A stretch of 64,000 nt of DNA, taken from Clostridiales bacterium UBA1701. GTDB lineage: Bacteria; Bacillota; Clostridia; Oscillospirales; Oscillospiraceae. A model generated the notes under the pieces. That model ran no database searches, was not told the origin of the DNA, and worked only from the letters and a program-made list of their open reading frames with translations. The position numbers were made by a program, and so were the translations under genes. The stretch lies in contig DCJL01000017.1 in the NCBI GenBank assembly GCA_002320035.1, positions 53,753-117,752 of the forward strand. The letters run 5' to 3'. This document shows positions 1 through 10,756 of this stretch, one piece after another; positions within the stretch are counted from its first letter, which is position 1; each line of letters starts with the position of its first letter.

Positions 1-258
1 TGTCACGATTGCGGCCAGAGCTTCCATGTCGTCTCCAATCCGCCGAAAAAGGAAGGTGTGTGCGATTACTGCGGTGGCGAACTGAGCATCCGCAGGGACG
101 ACGCGCCGGAGACCGTTATGGCCCGCCTGGAAACTTTCCATAAGGATACCGAGCCCCTCAAGCATTTTTACGAGGCAAGAGGGAAGCTCAAATCTGTGGA
201 AAATCAGCCCAGCATAGAGGCCACTACCGCCGTTATCAGAGAAGCGCTGGGAATTTAA
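1..258 (+). CDS. adk: adenylate kinase, C-terminal part (5' end outside window)
   Basis: Adenylate kinase interconverts ATP+AMP and 2 ADP in the cytoplasm. Only the last 85 residues are here, and the reading frame is open from base 1, so the gene starts upstream of the window. The fragment begins inside the LID domain, which has a zinc-binding form: CHDCGQSF followed 16 residues later by CDYCGGEL gives the Cys4 set common in Gram-positive and clostridial enzymes. The RRDDAPETV stretch after it is the conserved LID exit with catalytic arginines. The stop codon is one base before the map start, so the two genes are almost certainly co-transcribed. The secY-adk-map-infA order is the usual one in Firmicutes. 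Confidence 0.95.
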   Translation, partial: CHDCGQSFHVVSNPPKKEGVCDYCGGELSIRRDDAPETVMARLETFHKDTEPLKHFYEARGKLKSVENQPSIEATTAVIREALGI

Positions 259-259
259 A

Positions 260-1048
260 ATGTCAGAAACGGTATATATAAAATCTCAGAGCGATATTGA
301 GCTGATGCGTCAGGCCGGCAGGCTTGCCGCGGGAGCAAGGACGGTGGCCCGGCAGGCTGTGGCCGCCGGCGTCACTACCAGAGAGATCGACAGGCATGTG
401 CATGATTTTATTATAAAGTCCCATGCCTATCCGACTTTCCTGAATTACTGCGGCTTCCCGGCCAGCGCCTGTATATCCGTCAATGACGAGATAATACATG
501 GAATCCCCGGCAAAAAGGTCGTCCGGGACGGCGATATTGTATCGCTGGACGTAGGAGCCACTTTTAAGGGCTTCGTAGGCGACTGCGCGGGCACCTTCCC
601 CTGCGGGGAGGTAAACGCCGAGGCAAAGCGGCTCATAGAGGTAACAAGGCAGAGCTTCTTCGAGGGCATCAGGTTCGCCCGGGAGGGATACAGGGTATCC
701 GATATAGGCGCGGCGATACAGGAATATGTGGAGAGCCACGGCTATTCCGTCGTACGCGACTATGTGGGTCACGGTGTGGGGCGGCAGCTCCATGAAGCGC
801 CGGAAGTTCCCAACTACAAGGTGGACCGGCATCAGAAAGGCATGGGGCGGAGGACCGATCCCAGACTGGTGCGGGGCATGACCATAGCGGTGGAACCCAT
901 GGTGAACGCCGGCGGTTACGAGATAAGGCAGCTGGATAACGGCTGGACTGTTGTGACTGCGGACGGTTCCCTTTCCGCCCACTATGAAAACACCATCCTT
1001 ATCACCGACGGTGAGCCGGAGATACTCACAATGGCAGAGGATATTTGA
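260..1048 (+). CDS. map: methionine aminopeptidase, type I
   Basis: It removes the initiator methionine from nascent proteins and acts in the cytosol with two divalent metal ions. The 262-residue length is normal for the short type I bacterial enzyme. The metal-binding set is visible: the aspartates of [17 protein letters not shown], the histidine of [18 protein letters not shown], and the glutamates of AVEPMV and, near the end, of HYENTI. The ATG follows the adk stop by one base, which suggests translational coupling. No zinc-finger extension is present. Confidence 0.96.
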   Translation: MSETVYIKSQSDIELMRQAGRLAAGARTVARQAVAAGVTTREIDRHVHDFIIKSHAYPTFLNYCGFPASACISVNDEIIHGIPGKKVVRDGDIVSLDVGATFKGFVGDCAGTFPCGEVNAEAKRLIEVTRQSFFEGIRFAREGYRVSDIGAAIQEYVESHGYSVVRDYVGHGVGRQLHEAPEVPNYKVDRHQKGMGRRTDPRLVRGMTIAVEPMVNAGGYEIRQLDNGWTVVTADGSLSAHYENTILITDGEPEILTMAEDI

Positions 1049-1094
1049 CTTTGACAAAGAAATTTGTCACAACCGACTTTGGAGGAAATTTACT

Positions 1095-1313
1095 TTGGCA
1101 AAAGACGATGTAATCGAACTCGAGGGCACGGTGGTTGAATCCCTGCCCAACACCATGTTCCAGGTGGATATCGGCAATGGCCACATCATTCTGGCGCATA
1201 TTTCCGGAAAGCTCCGGATGAACTTTATCAGGATACTTCCCGGCGACAAGGTCACGGTTCAGATGTCTCCCTATGATGTCACCCGCGGCAGAATAACCTG
1301 GAGAAGCAAGTAG
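1095..1313 (+). CDS. infA: translation initiation factor IF-1 (TTG start)
   Basis: IF-1 binds the 30S A site and assists IF-2 and IF-3 during initiation. The frame is open further upstream, but a TTG at 1095 preceded by GGAGGAAAT at 1081 gives exactly the 72 residues expected of the family, beginning [13 protein letters not shown]. The single OB fold is recognisable through the [19 protein letters not shown] stretch. It lies between map and rpmJ, as is usual in clostridia. The KOW-domain gene often placed between map and infA in this group is absent. Confidence 0.95.
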   Translation: MAKDDVIELEGTVVESLPNTMFQVDIGNGHIILAHISGKLRMNFIRILPGDKVTVQMSPYDVTRGRITWRSK

Positions 1314-1325
1314 GAGGTAAAACAA

Positions 1326-1439
1326 ATGAAAGTAAGACCTTCCGTGAAGCCCATGTGCGAAAAGTGCAAGATAATCAAGCGCAAGGGTAAAGTCATGGTC
1401 ATCTGCGAGAACCCCAAGCACAAGCAGCGCCAGGGTTAA
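1326..1439 (+). CDS. rpmJ: 50S ribosomal protein L36 (bL36)
   Basis: A 37-residue large-subunit protein that starts [15 protein letters not shown] and ends KHKQRQG, the exact family length. It keeps the zinc-ribbon residues (Cys11, Cys14, Cys27, His32), so it is the zinc-binding C+ form rather than the cysteine-less paralogue made under zinc limitation. AGGAGGTAAAACAA precedes the ATG. It lies 12 bases after infA in the same transcript. Confidence 0.95.
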   Translation: MKVRPSVKPMCEKCKIIKRKGKVMVICENPKHKQRQG

Positions 1440-1587
1440 GCAGAAGAAATCATTTTGGAGACAAGGTTTAAAAAGCCTGTCCTTTATAAACCCAGAAGCA
1501 TCCCGCATGGAACAGGGACTCCCTCCGGCGGGAACAAGCCCCTGTGCCGCAAAGTGCGGAAAATTATCGAAAGGATGATCGTATAAT

Positions 1588-1956
1588 ATGGCACGTATAG
1601 CCGGCGTTGACCTGCCCAAGGACAAGAGAATTGAGATTGGTCTCACCTATGTCTATGGTATCGGCAGAACCAGCGCAACAAAGATCCTGGCCATGACCGG
1701 GATCAACCCCGACACCAGAGTGAAAGACCTCACCGATGAGGAAGAGGCAAAGCTGCGCGAGTGCATCGACCACAACTTTATTGTTGAGGGCGACCTGCGC
1801 CGTCAGACCGCACTTGACATCAAGCGTCTGACCGAGATTGGCTGCTACCGCGGTCTGCGTCACCGCCGCGGCCTGCCCGTGCGCGGCCAGAGAAGCAAGA
1901 CCAACGCCCGCACCCGCAAGGGTCCGAAGCGCACCATCGCGAACAAGAAGAAGTAA
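1588..1956 (+). CDS. rpsM: 30S ribosomal protein S13 (uS13)
   Basis: S13 sits in the head of the small subunit and contacts the P-site tRNA and the B1 bridges. The 122 residues begin [21 protein letters not shown]. The helix-two-turn-helix core is visible ([12 protein letters not shown]), as is the basic tail [18 protein letters not shown] that reaches the tRNA. About 148 bases separate it from rpmJ; no additional gene was found in that gap. A GAAAGGATGATCGT ribosome site precedes the ATG. Confidence 0.97.
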   Translation: MARIAGVDLPKDKRIEIGLTYVYGIGRTSATKILAMTGINPDTRVKDLTDEEEAKLRECIDHNFIVEGDLRRQTALDIKRLTEIGCYRGLRHRRGLPVRGQRSKTNARTRKGPKRTIANKKK

Positions 1957-1972
1957 GGGAGGGATATGAATA

Positions 1973-2374
1973 ATGGCAGCTGCAAACGCTAAGAAAAAAG
2001 TCAGAACCCGCAGAAGAGAGCGCAAAAATATTGAAAAGGGCCAGGTTCATATCAGCTCGTCCTTCAATAACACCATGGTAACCGTCACCGATACGCAGGG
2101 CAACGCGCTGTCCTGGGCCTCCGCAGGTGGCTTGGGTTTCCGTGGCAGCAAAAAGTCAACCCCCTTCGCCGCGCAGACCGCCGCCGAGACCGCCGCAAAG
2201 GCAGCCATGGAGCACGGACTGAAGACCGTCGAAGTGTTCGTCAAGGGACCCGGCTCCGGCCGCGAGGCCGCTATCCGCGCCCTGCAGACCGCCGGTCTTG
2301 AAGTAACGATGATCAAGGACGTTACTCCCATTCCCCACAATGGCTGCCGTCCTCCGAAACGTCGTCGTGTCTAA
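1973..2374 (+). CDS. rpsK: 30S ribosomal protein S11 (uS11)
   Basis: S11 lies on the platform of the small subunit near the mRNA exit. The 133 residues show a lysine/arginine-rich N terminus, then the S11 core ([39 protein letters not shown]) and the conserved tail [15 protein letters not shown]. It follows rpsM by 16 bases with a GGAGGG site. The rpsM-rpsK-rpsD-rpoA-rplQ order is the standard alpha operon. Confidence 0.97.
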   Translation: MAAANAKKKVRTRRRERKNIEKGQVHISSSFNNTMVTVTDTQGNALSWASAGGLGFRGSKKSTPFAAQTAAETAAKAAMEHGLKTVEVFVKGPGSGREAAIRALQTAGLEVTMIKDVTPIPHNGCRPPKRRRV

Positions 2375-2393
2375 TTGAAGGAGGAAAACGAAT

Positions 2394-3020
2394 ATGGCAA
2401 GATATACTGAAGCAGTATGCCGCCAGTGCCGCAGAGAGGGCCAGAAGCTCTTCCTGAAGGGCGACCGCTGCTATACCGACAAGTGCGCCATGAACAGCAG
2501 AGCATTTGCCCCCGGCCAGCACGGTCAGGGCCGCAGCAAGGTCTCCGAGTATGGCCAGCAGCTCCGGGAGAAGCAGAAGGCCAAGAGATTCTACGGCGTT
2601 CTTGAGAGCCAGTTCCGTGGCTACTTTGAGATGGCCGAGCGCCGCCAGGGACAGACCGGCGAGAACCTGCTGTCCATCCTGGAGTGCCGCCTGGACAACG
2701 TTGTTTACCGCCTTGGTTTCGCCATGAGCCGCGCCGAGGCGCGCCAGATGGTCAGCCACGGGCATGTTACCGTCAACGGACGCAAGGTGAACATCCCCAG
2801 CTATCAGGTGAAGCCCGGCATGATCATTTCTCTTAAGGAGAGCAGCCGCGGAATTGACAAGATCAAGGCTAACATTGAGGCAAATGCATTCCGTCCCGCC
2901 CCCAAGTGGCTTGAGTATGACGCCAATAACATGATGGCAAAGGTCGTCGCCGTTCCGGCAAGAGATGATATTGACCTGCCTATCGAAGAGCACCTTATCG
3001 TCGAGTTGTACTCCAAGTAA
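2394..3020 (+). CDS. rpsD: 30S ribosomal protein S4 (uS4)
   Basis: S4 is a primary 16S rRNA-binding protein that nucleates 30S assembly. In several bacteria it also represses the alpha operon, but no such leader structure was tested here. The 208 residues keep the N-terminal cysteine pattern of the zinc-binding form ([20 protein letters not shown]). The S4 RNA-binding domain ([20 protein letters not shown], then [18 protein letters not shown]) is in the C-terminal half. GGAGG precedes the ATG. Confidence 0.96.
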   Translation: MARYTEAVCRQCRREGQKLFLKGDRCYTDKCAMNSRAFAPGQHGQGRSKVSEYGQQLREKQKAKRFYGVLESQFRGYFEMAERRQGQTGENLLSILECRLDNVVYRLGFAMSRAEARQMVSHGHVTVNGRKVNIPSYQVKPGMIISLKESSRGIDKIKANIEANAFRPAPKWLEYDANNMMAKVVAVPARDDIDLPIEEHLIVELYSK

Positions 3021-3103
3021 TAAAGACACCCTCAAATTGGTAAGCTGGATCACCGCAAGCGCTTACTCAAGCGCAAGACTTAAAAGGAGGGTTATATAAC
3101 TAT

Positions 3104-4054
3104 ATGATCGAAATTAAAAAGCCGCGCATCGAGTGCATCGAAACTCCCGCAGACAGCTCATACGGCAAATATATCATTGAGCCTCTGGAACGCGGCTACG
3201 GCACAACACTTGGTAACTCTCTTCGCAGGGTACTCCTGTCCTCTCTTCCCGGAACAGCCTGCACCAGCATCAAGATAGCAGGCGTACAGCACGAGTTTTC
3301 CACGATTCCCGGTATAAAGGAAGACGTTACGGAAATTGTGCTCAATGTAAAGAGCATTATAGCCCGTCTCCACAGTACCGGCCCCAAGACCGTTTACATT
3401 GAGGCCTCCGGCGAGGGCGTTGTCACTGCTGGAGATATCAAGGCGGATGCGGAAGTGGAAATTCTCAACCCCGAGCAGCCTATTGCTACCCTTGGCCCTG
3501 ATGGCGCCCTGAATATGGAGCTTGTCCTCGACCATGGCAGAGGCTATGTATCCGCTGAGAAGAACAAAAACCCCCAGACCGCCATTGGCACCATTCCTGT
3601 CGACTCCATTTACACTCCGGTCCTCAAAGTCAACTACACCGTGGAGAACACCCGTGTAGGCAACCAGACCGACTTTGACAAGCTGACCATCGAGGTGTGG
3701 ACCGACAAGACCATGACCGCCCGTGACGCTCTTTCCCTGGGAGCAAAGATACTCTGCGACCACTTTACGCTCTTTACGGACCTGTCCGACACCATCGGCA
3801 GCAACTCCACGGTTGTTGAAAAGGTGGAGAAGGAGCCTGATACCATGCTCAAGATGACCATCGAAGAGCTGGATCTGTCCGTGAGAAGCTTCAACTGCCT
3901 CAAACGCGCCAATATAAATACTGTCGAGGATCTGGTCAACAAGACGCAGGACGAGATGATCAAGGTCCGTAACCTCGGCCGCAAGTCCCTGGAAGAAGTC
4001 GAGCATAAGCTGACGATGATGGGCTTGTCTCTGGCAGACGAGGATAATCAGTAA
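3104..4054 (+). CDS. rpoA: DNA-directed RNA polymerase alpha subunit
   Basis: Alpha dimerises to seed RNA polymerase assembly. The N-terminal domain (about 1-230) carries the conserved [21 protein letters not shown] motif that contacts beta and beta'. The C-terminal domain (about 250-316) holds the helix-hairpin-helix region ([22 protein letters not shown], quoted only in part by family) that contacts UP elements and activators. At 316 residues it is of normal length. It follows rpsD by 83 bases with AAAGGAGGG upstream. Confidence 0.97.
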   Translation: MIEIKKPRIECIETPADSSYGKYIIEPLERGYGTTLGNSLRRVLLSSLPGTACTSIKIAGVQHEFSTIPGIKEDVTEIVLNVKSIIARLHSTGPKTVYIEASGEGVVTAGDIKADAEVEILNPEQPIATLGPDGALNMELVLDHGRGYVSAEKNKNPQTAIGTIPVDSIYTPVLKVNYTVENTRVGNQTDFDKLTIEVWTDKTMTARDALSLGAKILCDHFTLFTDLSDTIGSNSTVVEKVEKEPDTMLKMTIEELDLSVRSFNCLKRANINTVEDLVNKTQDEMIKVRNLGRKSLEEVEHKLTMMGLSLADEDNQ

Positions 4055-4080
4055 GCTCTCAAGAAGGAGGAAATGCAATT

Positions 4081-4422
4081 ATGCCCGGAACAAGAAAGCT
4101 CGGCAAGACCACCGCTCAGCGCATGGCGATGCTCCGCCAGCAGGTAACCGATTTCCTGGACAAAGGCCGTATGGAGACCACCGTTACCCGCGCCAAGGAG
4201 ATTGCTCCCATGGCCGAGAAGATGATAACGCTTGGCAAGGCAAAGGATCTGGCGGCCTATCGTCAGGCGCTGGCCTTCATCACCCGCGAGGATGTTGCCA
4301 AGAAGCTGTTCGATGAGATCGCGCCCAAGTATGCGGAGCGCAATGGCGGCTACACCCGTATCACCCGCATCGGCGTACGCCGGGGTGATGCTGCCGAAGT
4401 GGCAGTCATCGAGCTGGTCTGA
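4081..4422 (+). CDS. rplQ: 50S ribosomal protein L17 (bL17)
   Basis: L17 binds near the polypeptide exit of the large subunit. The 113 residues start [19 protein letters not shown], the family signature, and end [14 protein letters not shown]. It is the last gene of the operon, 26 bases after rpoA, with GAAGGAGG before the ATG. A strong terminator follows 18 bases after the stop codon. Confidence 0.97.
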   Translation: MPGTRKLGKTTAQRMAMLRQQVTDFLDKGRMETTVTRAKEIAPMAEKMITLGKAKDLAAYRQALAFITREDVAKKLFDEIAPKYAERNGGYTRITRIGVRRGDAAEVAVIELV

Positions 4423-4440
4423 GTCGAAACTCAATATTAA

Positions 4441-4470
4441 AAAACAGAGGCTTTTTGCCTCTGTTTTTTT
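4441..4470 (+). terminator. rho-independent terminator of the rplQ operon
   Basis: An 11-base stem, AAAACAGAGGC pairing with GCCTCTGTTTT around a TTTTT loop, runs into eight or nine T residues. Because A-runs flank the other side, it may also stop clpB transcripts arriving from the opposite direction; the two operons converge here with only 72 bases between their stop codons. Confidence 0.93.
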
Positions 4471-4494
4471 ATTCGCTTGAAACGGAGCCTTGGC

Positions 4495-7074
<2,580 letters not shown>

Positions 7075-7093
7075 AGAAAACTCCTTTCCCTCG

Positions 7094-7741
7094 TCAGATA
7101 TGGATCTTCGAGTTTATAAGGTGAGAATAATAGGCTGCCTCCACCTCATGGGGATCGAGCCTGCCGCTGAGATAGCTTTTCATGAGCCGATCAAAGAGCT
7201 TGATGTATTCAGATATGGCACCGGCCAGATCTTCTGGGCCGCAATCCCTGTCGGGGGCGGCCAGGCTGCGCATGAACTTGCCCTCATAGAGCGCGTAATC
7301 GATCTCTGCTCCGGTGAGAGGGCGCAGATGTGCATCTTCGATCCGCTTCCACAGACGGAAAAATTCCGTCATGGCCTGGATAAGGGCCGTGGACTGGGTT
7401 CTGAACATCACGCTCAGCGCTCCGATGGATGCCCCCCCGCCCCGGTACAACTCCACCTCGTATTTCACCGTGGGCCGGTATTTGTACTCCAGGGAACTTT
7501 TCAGGGACATGCTGAAACTGTTTGGCGTAAAAAAAGGCACAAGCTCCCGGGACGGGCTCATAAGCTGCTCCATGGCAGATAAAATCTCGTTTATGCGTCG
7601 CTCCGGCGTGGTGTAATTCACATACTCGGCCAGGATCTGGTTAATCAGGTTGGAGCGGTTGGTACCCAGCCTGTGGGCCAGCGCGTCCACTTCCCGAACG
7701 ACCTCATCGCTCAGCATCAGGCTGTATAATGTCTTTTTCAA
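7094..7741 (-). CDS. ribbon-helix-helix type protein upstream of clpB
   Basis: 215 residues of unknown function. The first 45 ([18 protein letters not shown], then [17 protein letters not shown]) fit a ribbon-helix-helix DNA-binding fold: a short polar strand, then two helices joined by GTNRS. The remaining 170 residues are mostly helical with no recognised domain. It is the first gene of a two-gene unit with clpB. A palindrome overlaps the -35 box in front of it (7786-7801), so autoregulation, and possibly control of clpB, is a reasonable inference. The name of the family is not known to me. Confidence 0.7.
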   Translation of the reverse strand: MKKTLYSLMLSDEVVREVDALAHRLGTNRSNLINQILAEYVNYTTPERRINEILSAMEQLMSPSRELVPFFTPNSFSMSLKSSLEYKYRPTVKYEVELYRGGGASIGALSVMFRTQSTALIQAMTEFFRLWKRIEDAHLRPLTGAEIDYALYEGKFMRSLAAPDRDCGPEDLAGAISEYIKLFDRLMKSYLSGRLDPHEVEAAYYSHLINSKIHI

Positions 7742-7774
7742 ATCTGACCATCCCTTTCCTCTTGTCTTGCCTGT

Positions 7775-7803
7775 ATACTAATACGGACAATAAATTTTGT
7801 CAA
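7775..7803 (-). promoter_or_regulatory. promoter with overlapping palindrome for the RHH-clpB unit
   Basis: On the minus strand TTGACA (7798-7803) is followed after 17 bases by TAGTAT (7775-7780). The palindrome GACAA-n6-TTGTC (7786-7801) covers the spacer and the edge of the -35 box, the usual place for a repressor site. RHH proteins typically bind such short inverted or tandem half sites. This is a by-eye assignment. Confidence 0.5.
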
Positions 7804-7860
7804 GCATAATATATAAATGTTAACACAAATTATATAAAATAAAATAAATTTCTCCCCATC

Positions 7861-7889
7861 TTGATTTTTCCCCAACAATCAGATATAAT
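7861..7889 (+). promoter_or_regulatory. sigma-70 promoter of the tRNA-Ser locus
   Basis: TTGATT (7861-7866), a 17-base spacer and a perfect TATAAT (7884-7889) lie 18 bases before the 5' half of tRNA-Ser A. This is the spacing expected for a tRNA promoter. It is the best promoter in the 7800-8360 stretch and may now drive transcription through the A and B halves into intact tRNA-Ser C. Confidence 0.65.
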
Positions 7890-7907
7890 TACTCGGCGAA
7901 GCGGTAT

Positions 7908-7948
7908 GGAGATGTATCGAAGTAGTCGTAACGAGGCTGACTCGAAAT
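7908..7948 (+). pseudogene. 5' half of tRNA-Ser(CGA), copy A
   Basis: GGAGATG (acceptor strand), TA, a D arm closed by TCG/CGA, then GCTGA and the anticodon loop CTCGAAA match a tRNA-Ser up to the anticodon loop. After the loop the expected TCAGC is missing and unrelated sequence follows. The break is at ACTCGAAAT (7940-7948), the same point as in copy B. No 3' half ending CATCTCC was found anywhere in the window. It is read as the original chromosomal gene because it owns the promoter. Confidence 0.75.
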
Positions 7949-8088
7949 GCGCGTTGACTCTGGCCGTTTCCTCCGCCGGAAATCCTTGCGGCACAAGGGT
8001 TTTCACGAGTTCCAATTTCAAAATTTCATACCGTTCTTGCCTGTTTTTCTTGCATTTTCTCAGCGCACAGAAAACAGTTAAGATATAC

Positions 8089-8129
8089 GGAGGGCTATCG
8101 AAGTGGTCGTAACGAGAACGACTCGAAAT
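8089..8129 (+). pseudogene. 5' half of tRNA-Ser(CGA), copy B (left junction of the element)
   Basis: GGAGGGC acceptor strand (8089-8095), TA, D arm with TCG/CGA stem, G26, AACGA (8117-8121), then loop CTCGAAA (8122-8128). The partner strands TCGTT and GCCCTCC are found 26.2 kb away at 34324-34328 and 34367-34373, so both stems re-form perfectly when the halves are joined. The gene is therefore interrupted in its anticodon loop. The sequence just inside the break (about 8140-8200) resembles the sequence following copy A. Confidence 0.88.
8121..8129 (+). repeat. attachment core, left (ACTCGAAAT)
   Basis: Nine-base identity with 34316-34324; bases outside it differ on both sides (G then T here, A then C there). 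The core covers the tRNA anticodon loop. Tyrosine integrases that recombine in tRNA anticodon loops are an established class. Confidence 0.8.
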
Positions 8130-8270
8130 TTTTTGTAGAGTTGGCTGTTTGCTCCGCTTAAAAAGCCCGTAAAATCAGGGGTTTTCTCCGGTTCGAAAAT
8201 TAAATATTTTGTTGTTCTTTCCGTCAGTTCTTTCCAAAAGTTTTTGGAAGAAATGCGGAATTACATACAC

Positions 8271-8359
8271 GGAGAGTTGTCCGAGTGGTCGAAGGTGCAG
8301 CACTCGAAATGCTGTGTTCCCAAAAGGAACCTAGGGTTCGAATCCCTAACTCTCCGCCA
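8271..8359 (+). tRNA. tRNA-Ser(CGA), intact copy C, with encoded CCA
   Basis: A complete serine tRNA reading UCG. Acceptor GGAGAGT (8271-8277) pairs with ACTCTCC (8349-8355), discriminator G at 8356 and CCA at 8357-8359. Anticodon stem CAGCA/TGCTG encloses loop CTCGAAA. The long variable arm GTTCC-CAAAA-GGAAC marks it as serine, and the T arm is TAGGG-TTCGAAT-CCCTA. It lies inside the integrated element, between the left junction and the integrase, and so can replace the tRNA destroyed by insertion. A terminator follows immediately. Confidence 0.96.
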
Positions 8360-8360
8360 A

Positions 8361-8397
8361 AAAAGCCCGAAAAATCAAGGTTTTTCGGGCTTTTATT
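8361..8397 (+). terminator. terminator after tRNA-Ser C
   Basis: AAAAGCCCGAAAAA (8361-8374) pairs with TTTTTCGGGCTTTT (8381-8394) around TCAAGG, followed by more T residues. The stem is nearly symmetric and flanked by A and T runs, so it may also end the integrase transcript coming from the right. Confidence 0.88.
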
Positions 8398-8503
8398 TTT
8401 TGCCCTTTTGCTCAAAATCTGCTCAAAACTATGGAAAGAACAGCCTGTTTTTTGGAAAGAACAAGGCGATTTCGGGTATTTTGGCATATTCGAACCGTTA
8501 AAA

Positions 8504-9718
8504 TCAGTTCTTTCCGCCATCGTTTGAGATTTCAGCCCACTTGCTGCCAAAATTCACCGATTCGGGCAGTGCCATTCCGCTGACCATTGCCTTTGCCGAC
8601 GACAGTTTTGAAGTGTAGTCAAGGTGGGCATAAATGTTAGCGGTTGTGGAAAAATCACTGTGTCCAAGCCACTCCTGAATTTGTTTCAGCGGTACGCCGT
8701 TTGCAAGAAGCAGGCTTGCACAACTGTGTCTTAAATCGTGAAAACGCATTCTTTTACAGCCGTGCTTTTGAATATACTGCGGGAAATAGCTTGTCAGATA
8801 ATCCGGTCGCATTAAATCTCCCAGCTCGTCTACAAAGACATAACCGTCATATTCGTAGTTGTAGCAGTTGCCGCAGACCTTTTTGTTGACTTCCTGTGCC
8901 GCTTTTACTTCTTTGAAATACTCAGCAAAGCTGCCGACAAGCGGAAGTGTACGCATACTGGATTTTGTTTTGGCAGAGTCCTGTGCGTACATTTTTGTTT
9001 TTCCGTCCACTTGCAGCGATGTGACCGTGTGCCTAATAGTGATTGTGCCACGCTCAAAGTCAATGGCGTCCCATTTCAGTCCGCAAACTTCGCCACGACG
9101 CAAGCCGTAGAAAGCGGCGACTAAAACAGGAAGTTCCAGCTTTGTTCCTTTGACTACTTCAAATAAATGCTGCAGTTCTTCTGCATCAAGGAATACAGGC
9201 TGATAATCATTCTTTTTCGGGCGATCCACTTTCATTGCCACATTCTGCGTAACAAGGTCAGTTTTCATTGCGTATTTCAGCGCCTGATGAATAACAGCGT
9301 GATAGTGAATAACCGAGTTTGGCTTGACCGTTTTCAGCTTTTCGGAATAGAATTGCTGAATGTGTCTTGCCTCTAATCCCTGAAGCGTTACCGCTTTCTT
9401 ACGAAAATACGGCTCAATCACCGATTTTACCATTTGCTCGTAAGAGCTGAATGTGGTTGCCTTAACACGCACCTTGACGATGTCCAGCCATTCGAGCAGA
9501 TAGTCTGCAAACGGCATATCGGAAGCAAGCTCGCCGACTTCCTGCGGCGGTACAAATTCACTTCTGATTCGTGCAAGTTCGGCTTCGGCTTTTCGTTTGT
9601 TTCCCTTTTCGGGCAGTCCCGTGGAAAAGTATTTCACACGGCGTTTTCCGTTGTTGTTATAGTAGCTTAGCACTACATAATAAAAACCTTTTTTAACTTG
9701 TAGGTGTCCTGATACCAT
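8504..9718 (-). CDS. int: tyrosine recombinase (integrase) of the element
   Basis: Site-specific recombinase expected to catalyse integration at tRNA-Ser. The 404 residues have an AP2/arm-type N-terminal domain (about 1-60, MVSGHLQVKKGFYYVVLSYY), a SAM-like core-binding domain (about 70-170) and the catalytic domain with Arg in YGLRRGEVCGLKW, HDLRHSCASLL, the GHSDFSTT segment and the nucleophile Tyr in ANIYAHLDY. AAAGGAG precedes the ATG at 9718. It sits 145 bases from intact tRNA-Ser C and is similar over its whole length to the broken integrase at 34391-35649. A candidate arm site lies both at its 3' end and upstream. Confidence 0.95.
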   Translation of the reverse strand: MVSGHLQVKKGFYYVVLSYYNNNGKRRVKYFSTGLPEKGNKRKAEAELARIRSEFVPPQEVGELASDMPFADYLLEWLDIVKVRVKATTFSSYEQMVKSVIEPYFRKKAVTLQGLEARHIQQFYSEKLKTVKPNSVIHYHAVIHQALKYAMKTDLVTQNVAMKVDRPKKNDYQPVFLDAEELQHLFEVVKGTKLELPVLVAAFYGLRRGEVCGLKWDAIDFERGTITIRHTVTSLQVDGKTKMYAQDSAKTKSSMRTLPLVGSFAEYFKEVKAAQEVNKKVCGNCYNYEYDGYVFVDELGDLMRPDYLTSYFPQYIQKHGCKRMRFHDLRHSCASLLLANGVPLKQIQEWLGHSDFSTTANIYAHLDYTSKLSSAKAMVSGMALPESVNFGSKWAEISNDGGKN

Positions 9719-9838
9719 TATTTTTAACTCCTTTCATTGTACATCACAGGAAAGACCTACACCGACAAGCCTATTATAGCTTGCCGGCATAGTTCTTTCC
9801 ATTCTGCAAAAGTCACTCGCTGTACACTTTAGTTCGAA

Positions 9839-10756
9839 TTATCGGGCGTCTCTGTTGCGTTCTCGTTGGCGTTTCAAAAGCTCCAAGCCTTTTAGAATAT
9901 CCCGTTTGATTTGCTCATCGCTGTAATTTTGCGGAAAGTATTTGCGAAGCTCATCACGAGGCAGTTTGATTTGTTCCTTTTGATTTGGCTTTTCTTCCGA
10001 CAAAATAGCGTAAATAGCGTCGGCGGTAAGCAAGCCGTCCTGTGACATTTTCTTCAGCCTGATACTCTGTGCGTGTGACGGTGTGCAGTCATTCATATTG
10101 ATTGCGTCAAGCAAAGTGAGCTGTTCTTCTCGGTCAAGGTAGGAGATTTCTACCGCAGGGTTGAAAGCGATTTTATTATCATCTACCATTGAAAGCAGTT
10201 CGGGAATTAAGTAAGTTAAGCGGATATAGCGTTGGATTTGTCGCTCACTATCATCGCTGTCTCTGCTCACTTGTGTTACACTCAACAACTTCTCGCCAAC
10301 TTGGCGAGAAGTAACGCCCTGATGTTTTACCGCCTCCAGCTTCATCTTATAGGCAAAGGCTTTTTCGCTTGGCAGTATTGTTTCCCTTTGCAGATTGGCG
10401 TCCACCATTGCGATTACCGCCTCATCGTCTGACATTTCACGGACGATTACAGGCATTGTTTCAATTCCGAGCACCTGACACGCCGCCAATCTTCTGTGCC
10501 CCGAAATAAGCTCGTAGCCGCTGTCAGGCAGAGGTCTGGCAAGCGCCGGAGTTATCGTTCCGACCTTGCGTATACTCTCAATCATTCGCTCCATTTCTTC
10601 GTTATTCAATATCTTAAATGGGTGATTCTTAAAAGGGTGAAGCTCGTTAAGCGGTATGTTCTTTACACGCTCAAGCTTTGCATCGTCACGCTCCGCCTGC
10701 GTTGTAAATAGGTCATCCAGAGTCGGTAAAGTAAAATCTGATTTTCGTTTTGTCAT
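9839..10756 (-). CDS. ParB/RepB/Spo0J-like partition protein
   Basis: 305 residues with an N-terminal ParB/Srx domain (about 30-130: LNELHPFKNHPFKI, then ELISGHRRLAAC, the CTP/DNA-binding GxRR-like box) and a central HTH region with VGEKLLSVTQ and RQIQRYIRL. No ParA partner is encoded nearby. Such lone ParB proteins are common next to relaxase genes on mobilizable elements. Its ATG overlaps the relaxase stop by four bases, so the two are translationally coupled. Confidence 0.88.
   Translation of the reverse strand: MTKRKSDFTLPTLDDLFTTQAERDDAKLERVKNIPLNELHPFKNHPFKILNNEEMERMIESIRKVGTITPALARPLPDSGYELISGHRRLAACQVLGIETMPVIVREMSDDEAVIAMVDANLQRETILPSEKAFAYKMKLEAVKHQGVTSRQVGEKLLSVTQVSRDSDDSERQIQRYIRLTYLIPELLSMVDDNKIAFNPAVEISYLDREEQLTLLDAINMNDCTPSHAQSIRLKKMSQDGLLTADAIYAILSEEKPNQKEQIKLPRDELRKYFPQNYSDEQIKRDILKGLELLKRQRERNRDAR

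Larger units (their letters stand above)
8214..8515. repeat. left cluster of GTTCTTTCC sites (candidate integrase arm sites)
   Basis: GTTCTTTCC occurs at 8214-8222, 8227-8235 and 8507-8515, and in inverted form (GGAAAGAAC) at 8433-8441 and 8454-8462. A further copy is at 9792-9800 just upstream of the integrase, and three more are near the right end at 34118-34159. Repeats of about 10 bp confined to the two ends of an element are typical of integrase arm-binding sites. The last copy in this group overlaps the 3' end of the integrase gene. Confidence 0.6.

Noticed and set aside
263..1057. Minus-strand open frame opposite map
   Set aside because: Overlaps the whole of map and has no recognisable domain.
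7900..8260. CRISPR or regulatory repeat array
   Set aside because: The repeated units are 5' halves of serine tRNAs with unequal spacing, not direct repeats with spacers. No cas gene lies in the window.
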